A DNA stretch of 64,000 bases. Origin: Tragulus kanchil (taxonomy: Eukaryota > Chordata > Mammalia > Artiodactyla > Tragulidae). A program made the translations under genes and the position numbers. Shown piece by piece: positions 41,417 through 54,890 of the stretch. The stretch spans positions 253,267,330-253,331,329 of the forward strand of contig JAIOJX010000026.1 of NCBI GenBank assembly GCA_022376925.1, written 5' to 3'. The notes under the pieces were generated by a model that saw nothing but the letters and a program-made list of their open reading frames with translations, ran no database searches and was not told the DNA's origin. Numbering within the stretch: the first letter of the stretch is position 1; the number at the start of each line of letters is the position of its first letter.

Positions 41417-43463
41417 GAGGCAAGGTCACCATCAGACGCGCAGATCTTGCATTGTGCTGACCTCTACCTCTCTCCGACCCTCCGCCCTGCAATATGATAC
41501 TTTTCTAATCTTGTTTTCTTGGTAAGTTCATAATGTTTTGAGCTTACTCTTTGATAATGGTGCCACTGCTTTTCACACCCTTAAGTGATGGCAATTTGGT
41601 ACCCTTAGTTTCAAATTCAGGACTTAATGCTTTGCCAGACCACTGATAAAGCAGCACACACAACACAGCACCTCTGCCTTCTAGCCTGCCTGGCCACTAC
41701 TGTCTGGGCCAGAAGTTGGGCTCCAAGCTACTGGGGAAAGGAGGAGGAGGCTGCTGATAAGAGCCGGAGAGGTATGATTTAATGCAGCTGTCGTTTCTAT
41801 GGGAAAGGTTTAGGCACACATCATTAATTGAAGACAGAAAAGGTGAGGCACCTGTGAGTATCTAAGAAGGCAGACGGGACTGTTAGGGCAGAGTCACCCA
41901 GAGAAAGTCTGGAAGTGACTCGTGTCAGAGTCTCCTGGAGAAGTGTTAGACTGCAAAGTCCAGGGCCATATCTGGCCTGCTGACTCAGGACACAGGCAAG
42001 CAGTTTAACAAGCTCCCCAGGTGAAACTCACTAAAATTTAAGAATGTCTCAACAAGAGTGCCTGTCTCACTCTTCTCTGCCTGCCACAAGCTTCTCTCTC
42101 TCTCTTTCACTGAAGATGAAGCTGACTCCACGAACTGGTGTGAAGGAAACCTCACAGAAGCGATGGACTCTGACACCCTTTAGAGATCACTTCTTGTCAC
42201 TCATGTGTCGGTTCTGACTCAGCCAGCATTTAATCACCCAGTGGGTAAGTCATTGCCTGGTACTTGATTTACATGCATTATTTCATTTAATCCTTGACTC
42301 AGTCCTTAGAAGAAAACAGAGGGTTTAAAGCCACTACCACGGACACAGAGGGTGGGGGTGTAGTTAAAGAATTTGCCTTTAGAAAGCAGATAATGAGGAG
42401 GCAGGATTTTGTACTATAAAGTAGTTCTTCTTTGTACAGCAGGATTCACCTATGATTTCCTTAACTAATGGCCTCTCCAGTGCCCTTTACATAGGTGTTT
42501 CAAAGAAGCTGATTTACAGGAACTATTCAACAGCAAAACTCCAGGAGCACTCTGCCCATCTGAGAGGCAAGGTCACCATCAGACGCGCAGATCTTGCATT
42601 GTGCTGACCTCTACCTCTCTCCGACCCTCCGCCCTGCAATATGATACTTTTCTAATCTTGTTTTCTTGGTAAGTTCATAATGTTTTGAGCTTACTCTTTG
42701 ATAATGGTGCCACTGCTTTTCACACCCTTAAGTGATGGCAATTTGGTACCCTTAGTTTCAAATTCAGGACTTAATGCTTTGCCAGACCACTGATAAAGCA
42801 GCACACACAACACAGCACCTCTGCCTTCTAGCCTGCCTGGCCACTACTGTCTGGGCCAGAAGTTGGGCTCCAAGCTACTGGGGAAAGGAGGAGGAGGCTG
42901 CTGATAAGAGCCGGAGAGGTATGATTTAATGCAGCTGTCGTTTCTATGGGAAAGGTTTAGGCACACATCATTAATTGAAGACAGAAAAGGTGAGGCACCT
43001 GTGAGTATCTAAGAAGGCAGACGGGACTGTTAGGGCAGAGTCACCCAGAGAAAGTCTGGAAGTGACTCGTGTCAGAGTCTCCTGGAGAAGTGTTAGACTG
43101 CAAAGTCCAGGGCCATATCTGGCCTGCTGACTCAGGACACAGGCAAGCAGTTTAACAAGCTCCCCAGGTGAAACTCACTAAAATTTAAGAATGTCTCAAC
43201 AAGAGTGCCTGTCTCACTCTTCTCTGCCTGCCACAAGCTTCTCTCTCTCTCTTTCACTGAAGATGAAGCTGACTCCACGAACTGGTGTGAAGGAAACCTC
43301 ACAGAAGCGATGGACTCTGACACCCTTTAGAGATCACTTCCTTGTCACTCATGTGTCGGTTCTGACTCAGCCAGCATTTAATCACCCAGTGGGTAAGTCA
43401 TTGCCTGGTACTTGATTTACATGCATTATTTCATTTAATCCTTGACTCAGTCCTTAGAAGAAA
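41178..43463. repeat. Tandem duplication D12 (41178-42315 / 42325-43463)
   Basis: The offset is 1147. It begins inside D11 copy B, so about 240 bases occur three times (near 40060, 41178 and 42325). Filler is about 9 bases. Confidence 0.97.
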
Positions 43464-43615
43464 GTGCTGTTATTTTCCTCAGTTTACAAATGATGAAACA
43501 GAGACACAGTCAAGAATCTTTCAGAACACCAATGAAGTGGTGGAGCAGGGTCTGAGCCCAAGGTTTGCCTGATTTAAATCTCCTTCTCTTAGACTGCTAC
43601 ACTCTTCCTCCCTGT
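43395..43615 (-). mobile_element. MIR element, reversed
   Basis: Contains CATTATTTCATTTAATCCTT, CAGTTTACAAATGATGAAAC and GGTCTGAGCCCAAGGTTTG. Its left part is also present at 42245-42315 through D12. Confidence 0.6.
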
Positions 43616-43885
43616 TAGTCTTTTCTAAAACCATAACTTTTCCTCACTTTGCATTGAATTGGTCCACCTTTCTACAATTCATCAGCCAGCTTGGGGATTA
43701 ATACAAATATACTTCTCTTGTTATTTGGTCTTAGTAAGAGATGTTGGAACATGCCAAACCTTTCAGTAGGTATCTTTCAGTCGTTGGGAAATCAACCATT
43801 TGGAAATGGCTTTCCTGGCAGACGACCCACAGTAACTTTCTGGTTGTTTTTTCTGGTTGATTTCCCACAGTAGTATCTCTTATCA

Positions 43886-44050
<165 letters not shown>

Positions 44051-44078
44051 TCATTAGGTTAAAATGAGTTTCCAAAAG

Positions 44079-46278
44079 GTTTCTTTTGGTTTTTTTTGGA
44101 AAGCAAATAGTATTAAGTTTTATTATGCAAATAGGAATTTTCGACATTGCAGAAAAGGAATAGAAAAGGCATAGGATTTTCCTTCATCCATTGAGGTTTT
44201 AGTTTCTCCTTCTGTTCCAGAAGAACGATTCCAGGTGTGGTCAATCAGGACTGACCATCAGATGCACCCAATCAGCCTGATGGGTACACAGTTTCAATAG
44301 AATGAAGTCCTTCAAGGCAGGTGCTGTTTTGGGAACAGAATGGCTCAGATTATGGTAATGAGGAAGCTATATGTTTTCCTTGGCTTGGAGTGTCTGGGAG
44401 GAAGCCTAGATTACATTTCAGAAAGACACTACATGGTTCAAGTCTAGTGGTATTTCTACAAGGACCTATGCCACAATGTCCTAGTCTGATTACTGTTCAT
44501 AACAGTAAATATAAATTAACATGAGGAGAGAGATTGAAATGTGATATAGCTAAGGGATCAGCAAGATAACGGCAAGGCCCAGAATAAAAGGATACCAGGA
44601 TGACAGCTGGCCTGCCACTCACATAGGCCTGGTCTCAATTTTTAAAAAATCAGTTTTCCTCAAATCTTTTTCAAATAAAAAAATTGAGGTTATTCAAGAA
44701 GCAGCAAATGAATATCATGACAGAAATCAATACCATAGTAAAATGGTCAATCTAAGATGTTAATACTACTTATCAGACATTTTACTGACTTGGTACCTAA
44801 ACCAAAATTATGTAAGCTTTTTCTAATTAAAAACAAAATTACTTGCTGAACGTTGTTTCTCACTTCTAAGCAAGAACACTTGCTTCTTAAGTTAGAAACT
44901 TCCTAGTGATACTGTTAAACTTTCTTTTTTGAAACTTGTAAATAGAAGGCCCATTTGCTCTTAAAATTTTAAGACATATGATCCCAAACTAGTGTATTAC
45001 GATACAATGTGTCAGAATATAAACCTGAGATTGTCTCAGATAATCTTGGACGTAGTCTTGTAAGATCTATAACTTTTCTCATTAGCTTCAACGTAAAAAT
45101 AAATTAATAAAACATGAACAGAATCTACCTGTGTTCCTTTGAAACTAACAAAGAAAAATTAAAATAATAATTGAGGTTAAGGTTTTAAAGTTTCTTTTGG
45201 TTTTGGAAAGCAAATAGTATTAAGTTTTATTATGCAAATAGGAATTTTCGACATTGCAGAAAAGGAATAGAAAAGGCATAGGATTTTCCTTCATCCATTG
45301 AGGTTTTAGTTTCTCCTTCTGTTCCAGAAGAACGATTCCAGGTGTGGTCAATCAGGACTGACCATCAGATGCACCCAATCAGCCTGATGGGTACACAGTT
45401 TCAATAGAATGAAGTCCTTCAAGGCAGGTGCTGTTTTGGGAACAGAATGGCTCAGATTATGGTAATGAGGAAGCTATATGTTTTCCTTGGCTTGGAGTGT
45501 CTGGGAGGAAGCCTAGATTACATTTCAGAAAGACACTACATGGTTCAAGTCTAGTGGTATTTCTACAAGGACCTATGCCACAATGTCCTAGTCTGATTAC
45601 TGTTCATAACAGTAAATATAAATTAACATGAGGAGAGAGATTGAAATGTGATATAGCTAAGGGATCAGCAAGATAACGGCAAGGCCCAGAATAAAAGGAT
45701 ACCAGGATGACAGCTGGCCTGCCACTCACATAGGCCTGGTCTCAATTTTTAAAAAATCAGTTTTCCTCAAATCTTTTTCAAATAAAAAAATTGAGGTTAT
45801 TCAAGAAGCAGCAAATGAATATCATGACAGAAATCAATACCATAGTAAAATGGTCAATCTAAGATGTTAATACTACTTATCAGACATTTTACTGACTTGG
45901 TACCTAAACCAAAATTATGTAAGCTTTTTCTAATTAAAAACAAAATTACTTGCTGAACGTTGTTTCTCACTTCTAAGCAAGAACACTTGCTTCTTAAGTT
46001 AGAAACTTCCTAGTGATACTGTTAAACTTTCTTTTTTGAAACTTGTAAATAGAAGGCCCATTTGCTCTTAAAATTTTAAGACATATGATCCCAAACTAGT
46101 GTATTACGATACAATGTGTCAGAATATAAACCTGAGATTGTCTCAGATAATCTTGGACGTAGTCTTGTAAGATCTATAACTTTTCTCATTAGCTTCAACG
46201 TAAAAATAAATTAATAAAACATGAACAGAATCTACCTGTGTTCCTTTGAAACTAACAAAGAAAAATTAAAATAATAAT
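44079..46278. repeat. Tandem duplication D13 (44079-45171 / 45190-46278)
   Basis: The offset is 1107-1111; the main difference is a T-run of eight versus four. Filler is 18 bases at 45172-45189. It begins 47 bases right of the beta-tail exon. Confidence 0.97.
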
Positions 46279-46464
46279 CTATTTTTGGTTCAACAATGCC
46301 ATTGTCATAGAAAGAAATGTTGTTTTTTGCCTTTAATTTATAAGATAAACACCTCATGGCAGAATCTTGTAAGAAGCATGCCTGTATTATCTATAAAAAC
46401 AGACTGGTAAAACATGTAGCAATAGTAATAAGACTTCAGATAAATTAAAGTGAGCATTTTTGAA

Positions 46465-46682
46465 TCCATTTGTTGTTGTTTAGCCGCTAAGTCATGTCTG
46501 ACTGTTTTGCAACCCCATGGACTGTAGCCCTCCAGGCTCCTCTGTTCGTGGGATTTTCCAGGCAATAATAATAGTGTGTTGCCCTTTCCTTTTCCAGGGG
46601 ATCTTCCCCATCCAGGGATTGAACCAGATCTTCTGCATTGGCAAGTAGATTCTTTACCACTAAGCCACCTGGGAAGCCCCTT
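46465..46682 (-). mobile_element. Bov-A SINE, reversed
   Basis: Starts TTGTTGTTTAGCCGCTAAGT and ends with the tRNA-like edge CCACCTGGGAAGCCCC. Confidence 0.9.
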
Positions 46683-46727
46683 TGAATTCATTAGAAGCAT
46701 CTGTTTACATAGGGATATTAAGAAATC

Positions 46728-46922
46728 TGGGCTTCTCTGGTGACTCAGAGGGTAAAGAATCTGCCTGCAACGCAGGAGATCCCTGTTCTTTCCCTGGGTT
46801 GGCAAGATCCCCTGGAGGAGGGAACGGCTGCCCACTCTAGTATTCTTGTCTAGAGGACAGAGGAGCCCGGTAGGTACAGTCCGTAGGGTCACAAAGAGTT
46901 TGATATGACTGAGCAACTAAAC
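46728..46922 (+). mobile_element. Bov-A SINE
   Basis: Starts GGGCTTCTCTGGTGACTCAG and ends TATGACTGAGCAACTAAACA. It forms an inverted pair with the element at 46465. Confidence 0.9.
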
Positions 46923-48328
46923 ACATTATGAAATCTAATTGTATATAATTCACATCTGGTCATTCCCAAATGTTTACCATCATCTAAATCACCTAGGAGT
47001 TATGAAATGATGGATTCTGGGGACTCACCCTAGCAGTTCTGACTTGAGAAATTCATGGTTTGGACAGGAGCTTGCATTTTAGTGAATTGTTGCTAGTAGT
47101 TTGAATGAAGTGATTCTGATGAAGAGGTTTGGGCCCTCCAGGCAACACTTGACCAGTGAAATTTATGTTATTTCATGTGTTTGACAGCAACAGCACTGCA
47201 TATATAATTCATACTTTGGTCATTTTCAGATGTCCTCCACCACTCATCCTCCTATGAAACCATTCCAGTTAGCTAGGACTCAGGAAATCCTGTGGAAAAT
47301 GCTTTTTTCTTATTGGAGTGGTTTTCTTCCTTCCCTCCCCACCTGTGCTGTGAAGTGCACACCTGCCTGGCTCCTCTAAAACTTACCTAATGGAACATTT
47401 TATTCTCAGGTACAAAATATGTGGACAGCTTATAATACTGCTTTCAGTAATACTAATCCTGCTTTTTAAAAATTTCCTCTTAAATAGCTATGGCGAAGCA
47501 CAGGGAGGCTTAATTTACTTGGCCAGGATTTTTAGTTTTAATGGGACTGCCAACATGACCTTTGAGTCATGACTCCCTTCTTGTTTTAATTACTTCACCA
47601 CTCCTTTTCATGACTGCTATGACTCTAGATTTAGCCTGTTATGTAGTGTTTGGGTATTAGAATGGCATTATTGAATGTGTAGTGAAAAGGTCCAGCTTGG
47701 GCTGGAGATTTGCATAATTAGCTGCTAAGGTTTTCTTTTGTTGTTCATTAGAAATGGACCTTTCTTTTTTACGCACTTGTTTGAGTACTAGCAATGCTGT
47801 TCTAGAATAATAGAATGAAAATCAGATCTTGGGCAGTCCATGAAATCATACATAGAAAAGTAAGAAATGTGAGAATGGAGGTGAAGAGGCCAGCATCTGG
47901 GAAGGTCCAGGGAGGATGTGGAAAAAATACACTGTGCACCATTGAATCAAGATAACCGTGCAGCTAAGACCTCCCCTTTGGGGCAGAGGCAGTGCTTCTC
48001 AGAGAAGATAGTTTCCCAGGAAAGAAACAAACAATAGTTCTGTGGTCAAATCAGTTTGGGAATCCCTCCTTACTCAGTTTCTTCCCTTTGTTTTACCTGA
48101 AGATTCACAATGCATATTTAATTCAGTGTATATAATAACTCTCAGTTTTGCAAAGCAAACAAAAAGTCTAGCTTTTCATTTCCAAAATTCATATGACCAT
48201 GGGTGCTTTTGTCCGTGTAACACTTTCGAAGCTAGAGTTCCATGGAACAATAATAATGCTCTGAGTACATGAATGTTGGGGCAACTTCAAGACTTCTACT
48301 CAGTAAAAAGGAAAGAATGAAGTTAAAC
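46923..48328. other. ITGB6 intron with a possible MER5-like remnant
   Basis: A segment at about 46965-47140 resembles a MER5-type DNA transposon fragment (ATCACCTAGGAGTTATGAAA). The rest is unassigned. Confidence 0.4.
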
Positions 48329-48559
48329 CACATGGCCTGAAATGCTCACACAAGTCATCATAGCACATCTGAGGAAGAATTTATGTTAGATTATGAAGTT
48401 TATGTTGCTTTACTCACCATGTGTTTGTTAGGGGAAGGATGAGCTGATAAAAGATCCCATGGAAAAGCAAATATATTTTGATAATTTCAAGATGATGTGA
48501 TCAATAACAGAACTGGGTGAGTAATTCGAAATAGGACTTATAAAAAGGCCCATTAGAAG

Positions 48560-48785
48560 ATACATGTATTTGTGGTGCTAGTGCTAAGAGAATCTGCCTA
48601 CCAATATAGGAGACACAAGAAACACAGTTTCTATCCCTGGGTTGGGAATATCCTTTGGAGTAAGAAATGGCAACCCACTCCAATGTTCTTGCCTGGAAAA
48701 TTCCATGGACAGAGGAGCCTGGCAGGCTACAGTCCCTGGAGTCACAAAGAGTTGGACACAACTTAGCAACTAAACAACAAAAACA
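48560..48785 (+). mobile_element. Bov-A SINE (D14 copy A)
   Basis: Body CAACCCACTCCAATGTTCTT and tail TTAGCAACTAAACAACAAAA. Repeated at 49660-49885. Confidence 0.88.
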
Positions 48786-49039
48786 ACAACTCCTTAGAAG
48801 AGTGACTTTTAAATTCTCAGGCTGCCAAAGATATTTTTTTCTTCAAAATTCATCATGATTACTGCTTTAAATGGTATTAATAATCCAGTTGTTTTGATTT
48901 CTGAATTAGAAATAGTTGTATTCCCCTATTTTGAAGAAAATTTAGTCAATTACACAATAAGAACAATGAAAAAGTTACATGCCACTTGAGAATCTAGTCT
49001 TCCTCTCAAATCCAAGCATTTATGATACTCAGAAAGGGG

Positions 49040-49245
49040 CTTCCCTGGTGACTCTATCATCTGATAGAGAACCAGACCACAATGTGGAAGACCCAGGTTT
49101 GATACCTGGGTGGGGGAAAATCCCCGGAGGAGGGAATGGCTACCCACTCCAGTATTCTTGCCTGAAGAGTCCTATGGACAGAGAAGCTTGACAGACTGTA
49201 GTCCATGAGGTCTCAAGAGAGTCAGACACGACTGAGCAACTAAAA
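49040..49245 (+). mobile_element. Bov-A SINE (D14 copy A)
   Basis: Head GGCTTCCCTGGTGACTCTAT and tail CACGACTGAGCAACTAAAAC. Repeated at 50140-50345. Confidence 0.88.
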
Positions 49246-50923
49246 CCAACTATACTCAGAAAACCGTATATTTAAAGACAGGAATTCTGTTTGCTATTTA
49301 CATGTTTCCAAGGTTTGCTTCTTTTTTTCCCTCAGCACATTAGATTTCCCAAGCTGCTAGTCTATGTGGTTCTAGTCATTTGCAGCACATTTTCTTCAAT
49401 TTTTAGTCATTTCTTTGAGACACTCACATGGCCTGAAATGGGCCTCAACACAAGTCATCATAGCACATCTGAGGAAGAATTTATGTTAGATTATGAAGTT
49501 TATGTTGCTTTACTCACCATGTGTTTGTTAGGGGAAGGATGAGCTGATAAAAGATCCCATGGAAAAGCAAATATATTTTGATAATTTCAAGATGATGTGA
49601 TCAATAACAGAACTGGGTGAGTAATTCGAAATAGGACTTATAAAAAGGCCCATTAGAAGATACATGTATTTGTGGTGCTAGTGCTAAGAGAATCTGCCTA
49701 CCAATATAGGAGACACAAGAAACACAGTTTCTATCCCTGGGTTGGGAATATCCTTTGGAGTAAGAAATGGCAACCCACTCCAATGTTCTTGCCTGGAAAA
49801 TTCCATGGACAGAGGAGCCTGGCAGGCTACAGTCCCTGGAGTCACAAAGAGTTGGACACAACTTAGCAACTAAACAACAAAAACAACAACTCCTTAGAAG
49901 AGTGACTTTTAAATTCTCAGGCTGCCAAAGATATTTTTTTCTTCAAAATTCATCATGATTACTGCTTTAAATGGTATTAATAATCCAGTTGTTTTGATTT
50001 CTGAATTAGAAATAGTTGTATTCCCCTATTTTGAAGAAAATTTAGTCAATTACACAATAAGAACAATGAAAAAGTTACATGCCACTTGAGAATCTAGTCT
50101 TCCTCTCAAATCCAAGCATTTATGATACTCAGAAAGGGGCTTCCCTGGTGACTCTATCATCTGATAGAGAACCAGACCACAATGTGGAAGACCCAGGTTT
50201 GATACCTGGGTGGGGAAGATCCCCCGGAGGAGGGAATGGCTACCCACTCCAGTATTCTTGCCTGAAGAGTCCTATGGACAGAGAAGCTTGACAGACTGTA
50301 GTCCATGAGGTCTCAAGAGAGTCAGACACGACTGAGCAACTAAAACCAACTATACTCAGAAAACCGTATATTTAAAGACAGGAATTCTGTTTGCTATTTA
50401 CATGTTTCCAAGGTTTGCTTCTTTTTTTCCCTCAGCACATTAGATTTCCCAAGCTGCTAGTCTATGTGGTTCTAGTCATTTGCAGCACATTTTCTTCAAT
50501 TTTTAGTCATTTCTTTGAGACACTTGGCAAATATCCCAACTGTCTGCTGTGAAATGAAGCCAGAAGGAGATAACGGTGATTGTGGACTAGTTACTAACAT
50601 GGACAGGCCACAAATGCCACCTTACTCAGTGCTTATATCACAGCTTACCTTCAGTATTAGTATAAGGTATTATACCATCTTACCCCATTTATGGCTATCT
50701 GGCGTATTTATCTTTAAGCACCAGAAAAGCACAGGCAGGGGTTTCATGAGCACTAATCCCACCCTCCGTACAGGGTCATTTAACAGTGCACAGGCAGAAA
50801 CCTCCATTTGAAAGCAATGTTGGTGATTTTCAAAACAACAGCAATATCCCTAACTCATTTCACTTTGGAAATGAATTTCTGTATTCTAGTTTCATTATTC
50901 GAGACACATTTGCTAGAGTGTCA

Positions 50924-53102
50924 TAAATTATCATTTTGGTTATTTCACTGCACCTGAGATGCATCCCAATTGAACCTCTATGGTGTACAAAGCAAGGTCC
51001 CTACTTGAACAGCAGGATACCACAGGGATTTGTAACATTGGAAAAGCAAATCCCCCCAGGTGGTCCCTTTGAGAGGGGTCAGCCAACCACTTTGTTTTAA
51101 AGTTCACAACTTATTTTTAAAAATGCCTTCCCAGCTAAAATACAAGCTATTTACGTAACTTTTTGCCAATAGAAGGAATCTGATTTTAAGTAAGTCACTT
51201 CAAAAATGGCAGGCAGAAGCAAGAGCCAAGTTTGCTTAGCAGTTAAAGGTAACAAGGCTTCCCAGGTGGCACAGTGTGATAAAGAATCTGCCTGCCAATG
51301 CAGGAGACCCAGAGACGTAGGTTCGATCTCTGAGTCGGAAAGATCCCTTGGAGGAGGAAATGGCAATCCATTCTAGTCTCTTTGCCTGGGAAATCCCATG
51401 GATAGAGGAGCCTGTTGGGCTATGGTCCATGGAGTCACAGAGTCAGACACGACTGAGCACCCACACTCCTTTCTCAGAGTTTGGAACTGAGGCCACAGGG
51501 AATCAAGGATGACCATGTGGGGGGCAGGAAGGGGCAGGAGGTCCATGAGTGGATGGGTAAACATACAGCTGATTCACCTCATTGTACAGCAGAAACAAAC
51601 GTTGTAAAGTAATTATACTACAATTAAAAAAAAAACGATGACCATGTAATACCCGTGTTTGGAAAGCTGGGAGTAAAATCATTTGGAGGAGAGGGGAGAA
51701 AAAAATGGCCCTAATCAGAAACTGCCTGATGTCTAAAGGTTGCTGTCGGGAAACCCGTATCACATCGCAAGTCATCCTATTGTGAAGTAAGGCAGTCAGA
51801 CTACAGAAGATGGTTTCAGGTTAGTGGTTAATGTTTAGCTCTTCAATTTTCCTCTTTTCCAATTAAAAAAAATATTTAGCATTCTGGAATTCTCTCCAAT
51901 TGCATGTGTTAAGCAGAGATGAATCTGCCAACAGAGCTGAAGTCCAGTAGAAAAGCCAGGACGTGAAATTGCTTGTATCCCAAACCATCCAGTCTTTACC
52001 CTTCTGGACGTTGCATTAAATTATCATTTTGGTTATTTCACTGCACCTGAGATGCATCCCAATTGAACCTCTATGGTGTACAAAGCAAGGTCCCTACTTG
52101 AACAGCAGGATACCACAGGGATTTGTAACATTGGAAAAGCGAATCCCCCCAGGTGGTCCCTTTGAGAGGGGTCAGCCAACCACTTTGTTTTAAAGTTCAC
52201 AACTTATTTTTAAAAATGCCTTCCCAGCTAAAATACAAGCTATTTACGTAACTTTTTGCCAATAGAAGGAATCTGATTTTAAGTAAGTCACTTCAAAAAT
52301 GGCAGGCAGAAGCAAGAGCCAAGTTTGCTTAGCAGTTAAAGGTAACAAGGCTTCCCAGGTGGCACAGTGTGATAAAGAATCTGCCTGCCAATGCAGGAGA
52401 CCCAGAGACGTAGGTTCGATCTCTGAGTCGGAAAGATCCCTTGGAGGAGGAAATGGCAATCCATTCTAGTCTCTTTGCCTGGGAAATCCCATGGATAGAG
52501 GAGCCTGTTGGGCTATGGTCCATGGAGTCACAGAGTCAGACACGACTGAGCACCCACACTCCTTTCTCAGAGTTTGGAACTGAGGCCACAGGGAATCAAG
52601 GATGACCATGTGGGGGGCAGGAAGGGGCAGGAGGTCCATGAGTGGATGGGTAAACATACAGCTGATTCACCTCATTGTACAGCAGAAACAAACGTTGTAA
52701 AGTAATTATACTACAATTAAAAAAAAAACGATGACCATGTAATACCCGTGTTTGGAAAGCTGGGAGTAAAATCATTTGGAGGAGAGGGGAGAAAAAAATG
52801 GCCCTAATCAGAAACTGCCTGATGTCTAAAGGTTGCTGTCGGGAAACCCGTATCACATCGCAAGTCATCCTATTGTGAAGTAAGGCAGTCAGACTACAGA
52901 AGATGGTTTCAGGTTAGTGGTTAATGTTTAGCTCTTCAATTTTCCTCTTTTCCAATTAAAAAAAATATTTAGCATTCTGGAATTCTCTCCAATTGCATGT
53001 GTTAAGCAGAGATGAATCTGCCAACAGAGCTGAAGTCCAGTAGAAAAGCCAGGACGTGAAATTGCTTGTATCCCAAACCATCCAGTCTTTACCCTTCTGG
53101 AC
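50924..53102. repeat. Tandem duplication D15 (50924-52009 / 52017-53102)
   Basis: The offset is 1093. The filler is GTTGCAT at 52010-52016. The duplicated material is intron with one Bov-A SINE and an L1 3' tail. Confidence 0.97.
51254..51462 (+). mobile_element. Bov-A SINE (D15 copy A)
   Basis: Head GGCTTCCCAGGTGGCACAGT; body ends CAGACACGACTGAGCACCCA. Repeated at 52347-52555. An L1 tail follows at 51545-51640 and is likewise duplicated. Confidence 0.9.
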
Positions 53103-53242
53103 TGCATTTACTCTTTAAAATGAATGCAAGTGAACTAACGCCCTGGTATAAATGAGGCTGAGCTACTGAAAAGCCCTCCACAGAATTTCTGCATCTCTAA
53201 AATTGTGCAAAGGAAAGGAAAGCAATTTAAGACTAGTAGAAC

Positions 53243-53340
53243 CTTCTTCTTCATTGATGGTCGCGCCAGCTAGTTTGCATTTGTCAACACATTCTTCTCG
53301 GGCCTGGCCGTCTGCAGACAGGTAGCACTCAATGCAGCTC
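53243..53340 (-). CDS. ITGB6: ITGB6 exon: end of EGF stalk / start of beta-tail
   Basis: The exon is 98 nt: one base, 32 codons, one base. The acceptor is TTCACAG. The translation begins [20 protein letters not shown] and ends GATINEEE. The leading G completes the arginine codon from the I-EGF3/4 exon and the trailing G starts the aspartate codon completed at 44031. The donor reads GTTCTA, which is weak because it lacks the usual purine at +3 and the AGT that follows. The exon lies just right of duplication D15 and is single copy. It is too short to be obvious as an open reading frame and was recognised by homology and phase. Confidence 0.95.
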
Positions 53341-54019
53341 CTGTGAACATTATTCAATAGAGTTAATCAGTTTTGTGATGGTGTAAAAGTAGATATGCAG
53401 CTGGGATATTGCTTTCACACAGTTACTGTGGTTCCAGCTATAGGAGTAGAGATGATGTTGTGTTTCGTTACTTTCAGAAAGACGGTTGTGTGATGTCCAA
53501 GAGGAAATTGCTTTATTCTGAATTCCATTCAGTAACTAGGGCTCCCTAAGCCAGCCTTGATAATAGCTGCTCTGAACATTCATCTATAATGATTGCTTCT
53601 GATTGGTTAGATTAATTTTTTCCCCAAACAATAAAACCCCAATTATTTTGGTATTTGATTTAGCTTTATTTTCACTGCACATTTTCCTGGGAAGTGTTTA
53701 TGCTGCTAAAATATGATTAGAGACTAGATAGAGTGTGAATTTCTTAACAGAAATGCTCTTGAACAAGAATTCTAAGAATTCTCATATGTCATGAATGACT
53801 GTTTGAAAAGATTTACTTTTCTGCAACTCTTTTCAATGAGTTCAAACCCTGATAAGAGTATTTTCAAAAGCTGAGGATTACAGCCTGGATCCTCATTAAT
53901 GCAGGCTTTTAAATAGAGGATTGCTACTTACAGAAAAGTGTATTTCCAAGAACACAGACCAGGAATTAAGCTGCTCTAGTGATGACTATACAGTAAAGTA
54001 AAACTTAGACTCTGAATTA
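53341..54019 (-). other. ITGB6 intron, nothing recognised
   Basis: AT-rich intron directly upstream (gene sense) of the 98-nt exon. The acceptor TTCACAG has only a short pyrimidine tract. Confidence 0.6.
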
Positions 54020-54384
54020 ACCTTTTTTTTTTTTTTTTTTTAAGATTTTTATTTATTTATTCATTTTTTGGAGGGGGCGGGTTGGGGAGGGAGTGGGTGG
54101 GTTGGGAGGGAGGGGGCGGGTGGGCCACTTCTCTTGGTCTTTCATTTATCTATTTTTCATCCATTGTATGTTCTTTGACCCTTGTGGGCCTCCCATCGTG
54201 GGTGGCCTCTGTTGTCACAGAGCACCAGCTCTGGGCGCATGCGCTCCAGAGCCCTGGCTCGGTAATTGGACACATCGGTCCAGCCGCCCCGCAGCACGTG
54301 GGATCTTCTCAGGCCAGGGATCGAACCTGCGCCCCTTGCACTGCAAGGCGGTTTCCTTACCCACTGGACCACCCGGGTAGCCCC
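54020..54384 (-). mobile_element. CHR-like SINE, long form
   Basis: On the + strand a T-run at 54022-54041 (the reversed tail) leads to a G-rich segment at 54070-54122 and then the body and head, ending near 54384. It is the longest copy in the window. Confidence 0.87.
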
Positions 54385-54890
54385 TGAATTAACCTTGTGC
54401 TGAAAATCACTTTACAGATAGTGTTTGGGGTAAGCTAAAACTGCAGAAGTTTTCTTACTGTGAGCATGGATCATGCTGCTTCTCACTCTGGCCTGGGAAA
54501 GGTACTGCCTCTTTTAGGTGCTGGAAACATACCCCATTCCCACTCAAGCCTTATCAATCTCAGCTGAAAGGGCACTTCCTTAGGCAAGAGTTCCCTAACC
54601 CTTATCAGGAAGTTCCTTTGCACTGGACGCCTCTGAATTCCTCTGGCTAGAAGGGCTTAGGAGCAGCACTCTATGTGGAGTGGGGACTGGAGTCTTATCT
54701 GCAAGTTGCCTTTGGACTGCAAGCACACTGCACTTATCTAGGTTATATATTTACTTGGAGTAGCTTTGTAGGGGGCTGCTGAAGACTGGCAGTCCTTAAA
54801 ACCTCTGCCCCTTTGTGCATCCCTTCTATGGCTGCTCAAGCTAGTCTGGTAGCTGTATCGCCTCCCATAGAGTTCCATTGCACCCTCACT
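54385..54890. other. ITGB6 intron, nothing recognised
   Basis: Single-copy intron with no exon-like signal. Confidence 0.5.

Larger units (their letters stand above)
48329..50523. repeat. Tandem duplication D14 (48329-49424 / 49425-50523)
   Basis: The offset is 1096-1100. Two Bov-A SINEs are duplicated with it. Differences sit near the start and at a G/A run near 49118/50218. Confidence 0.97.

Noticed and set aside
39183..43463. Paired small open frames repeated at a fixed offset as a tandem gene cluster
   Set aside because: The repeats are the D11 and D12 duplications of intron sequence; coding and non-coding parts match equally well.
46728..46800. tRNA genes suggested by tRNA-like boxes
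   Set aside because: The boxes are heads of tRNA-derived SINEs with SINE bodies and tails; no intact cloverleaf was seen.
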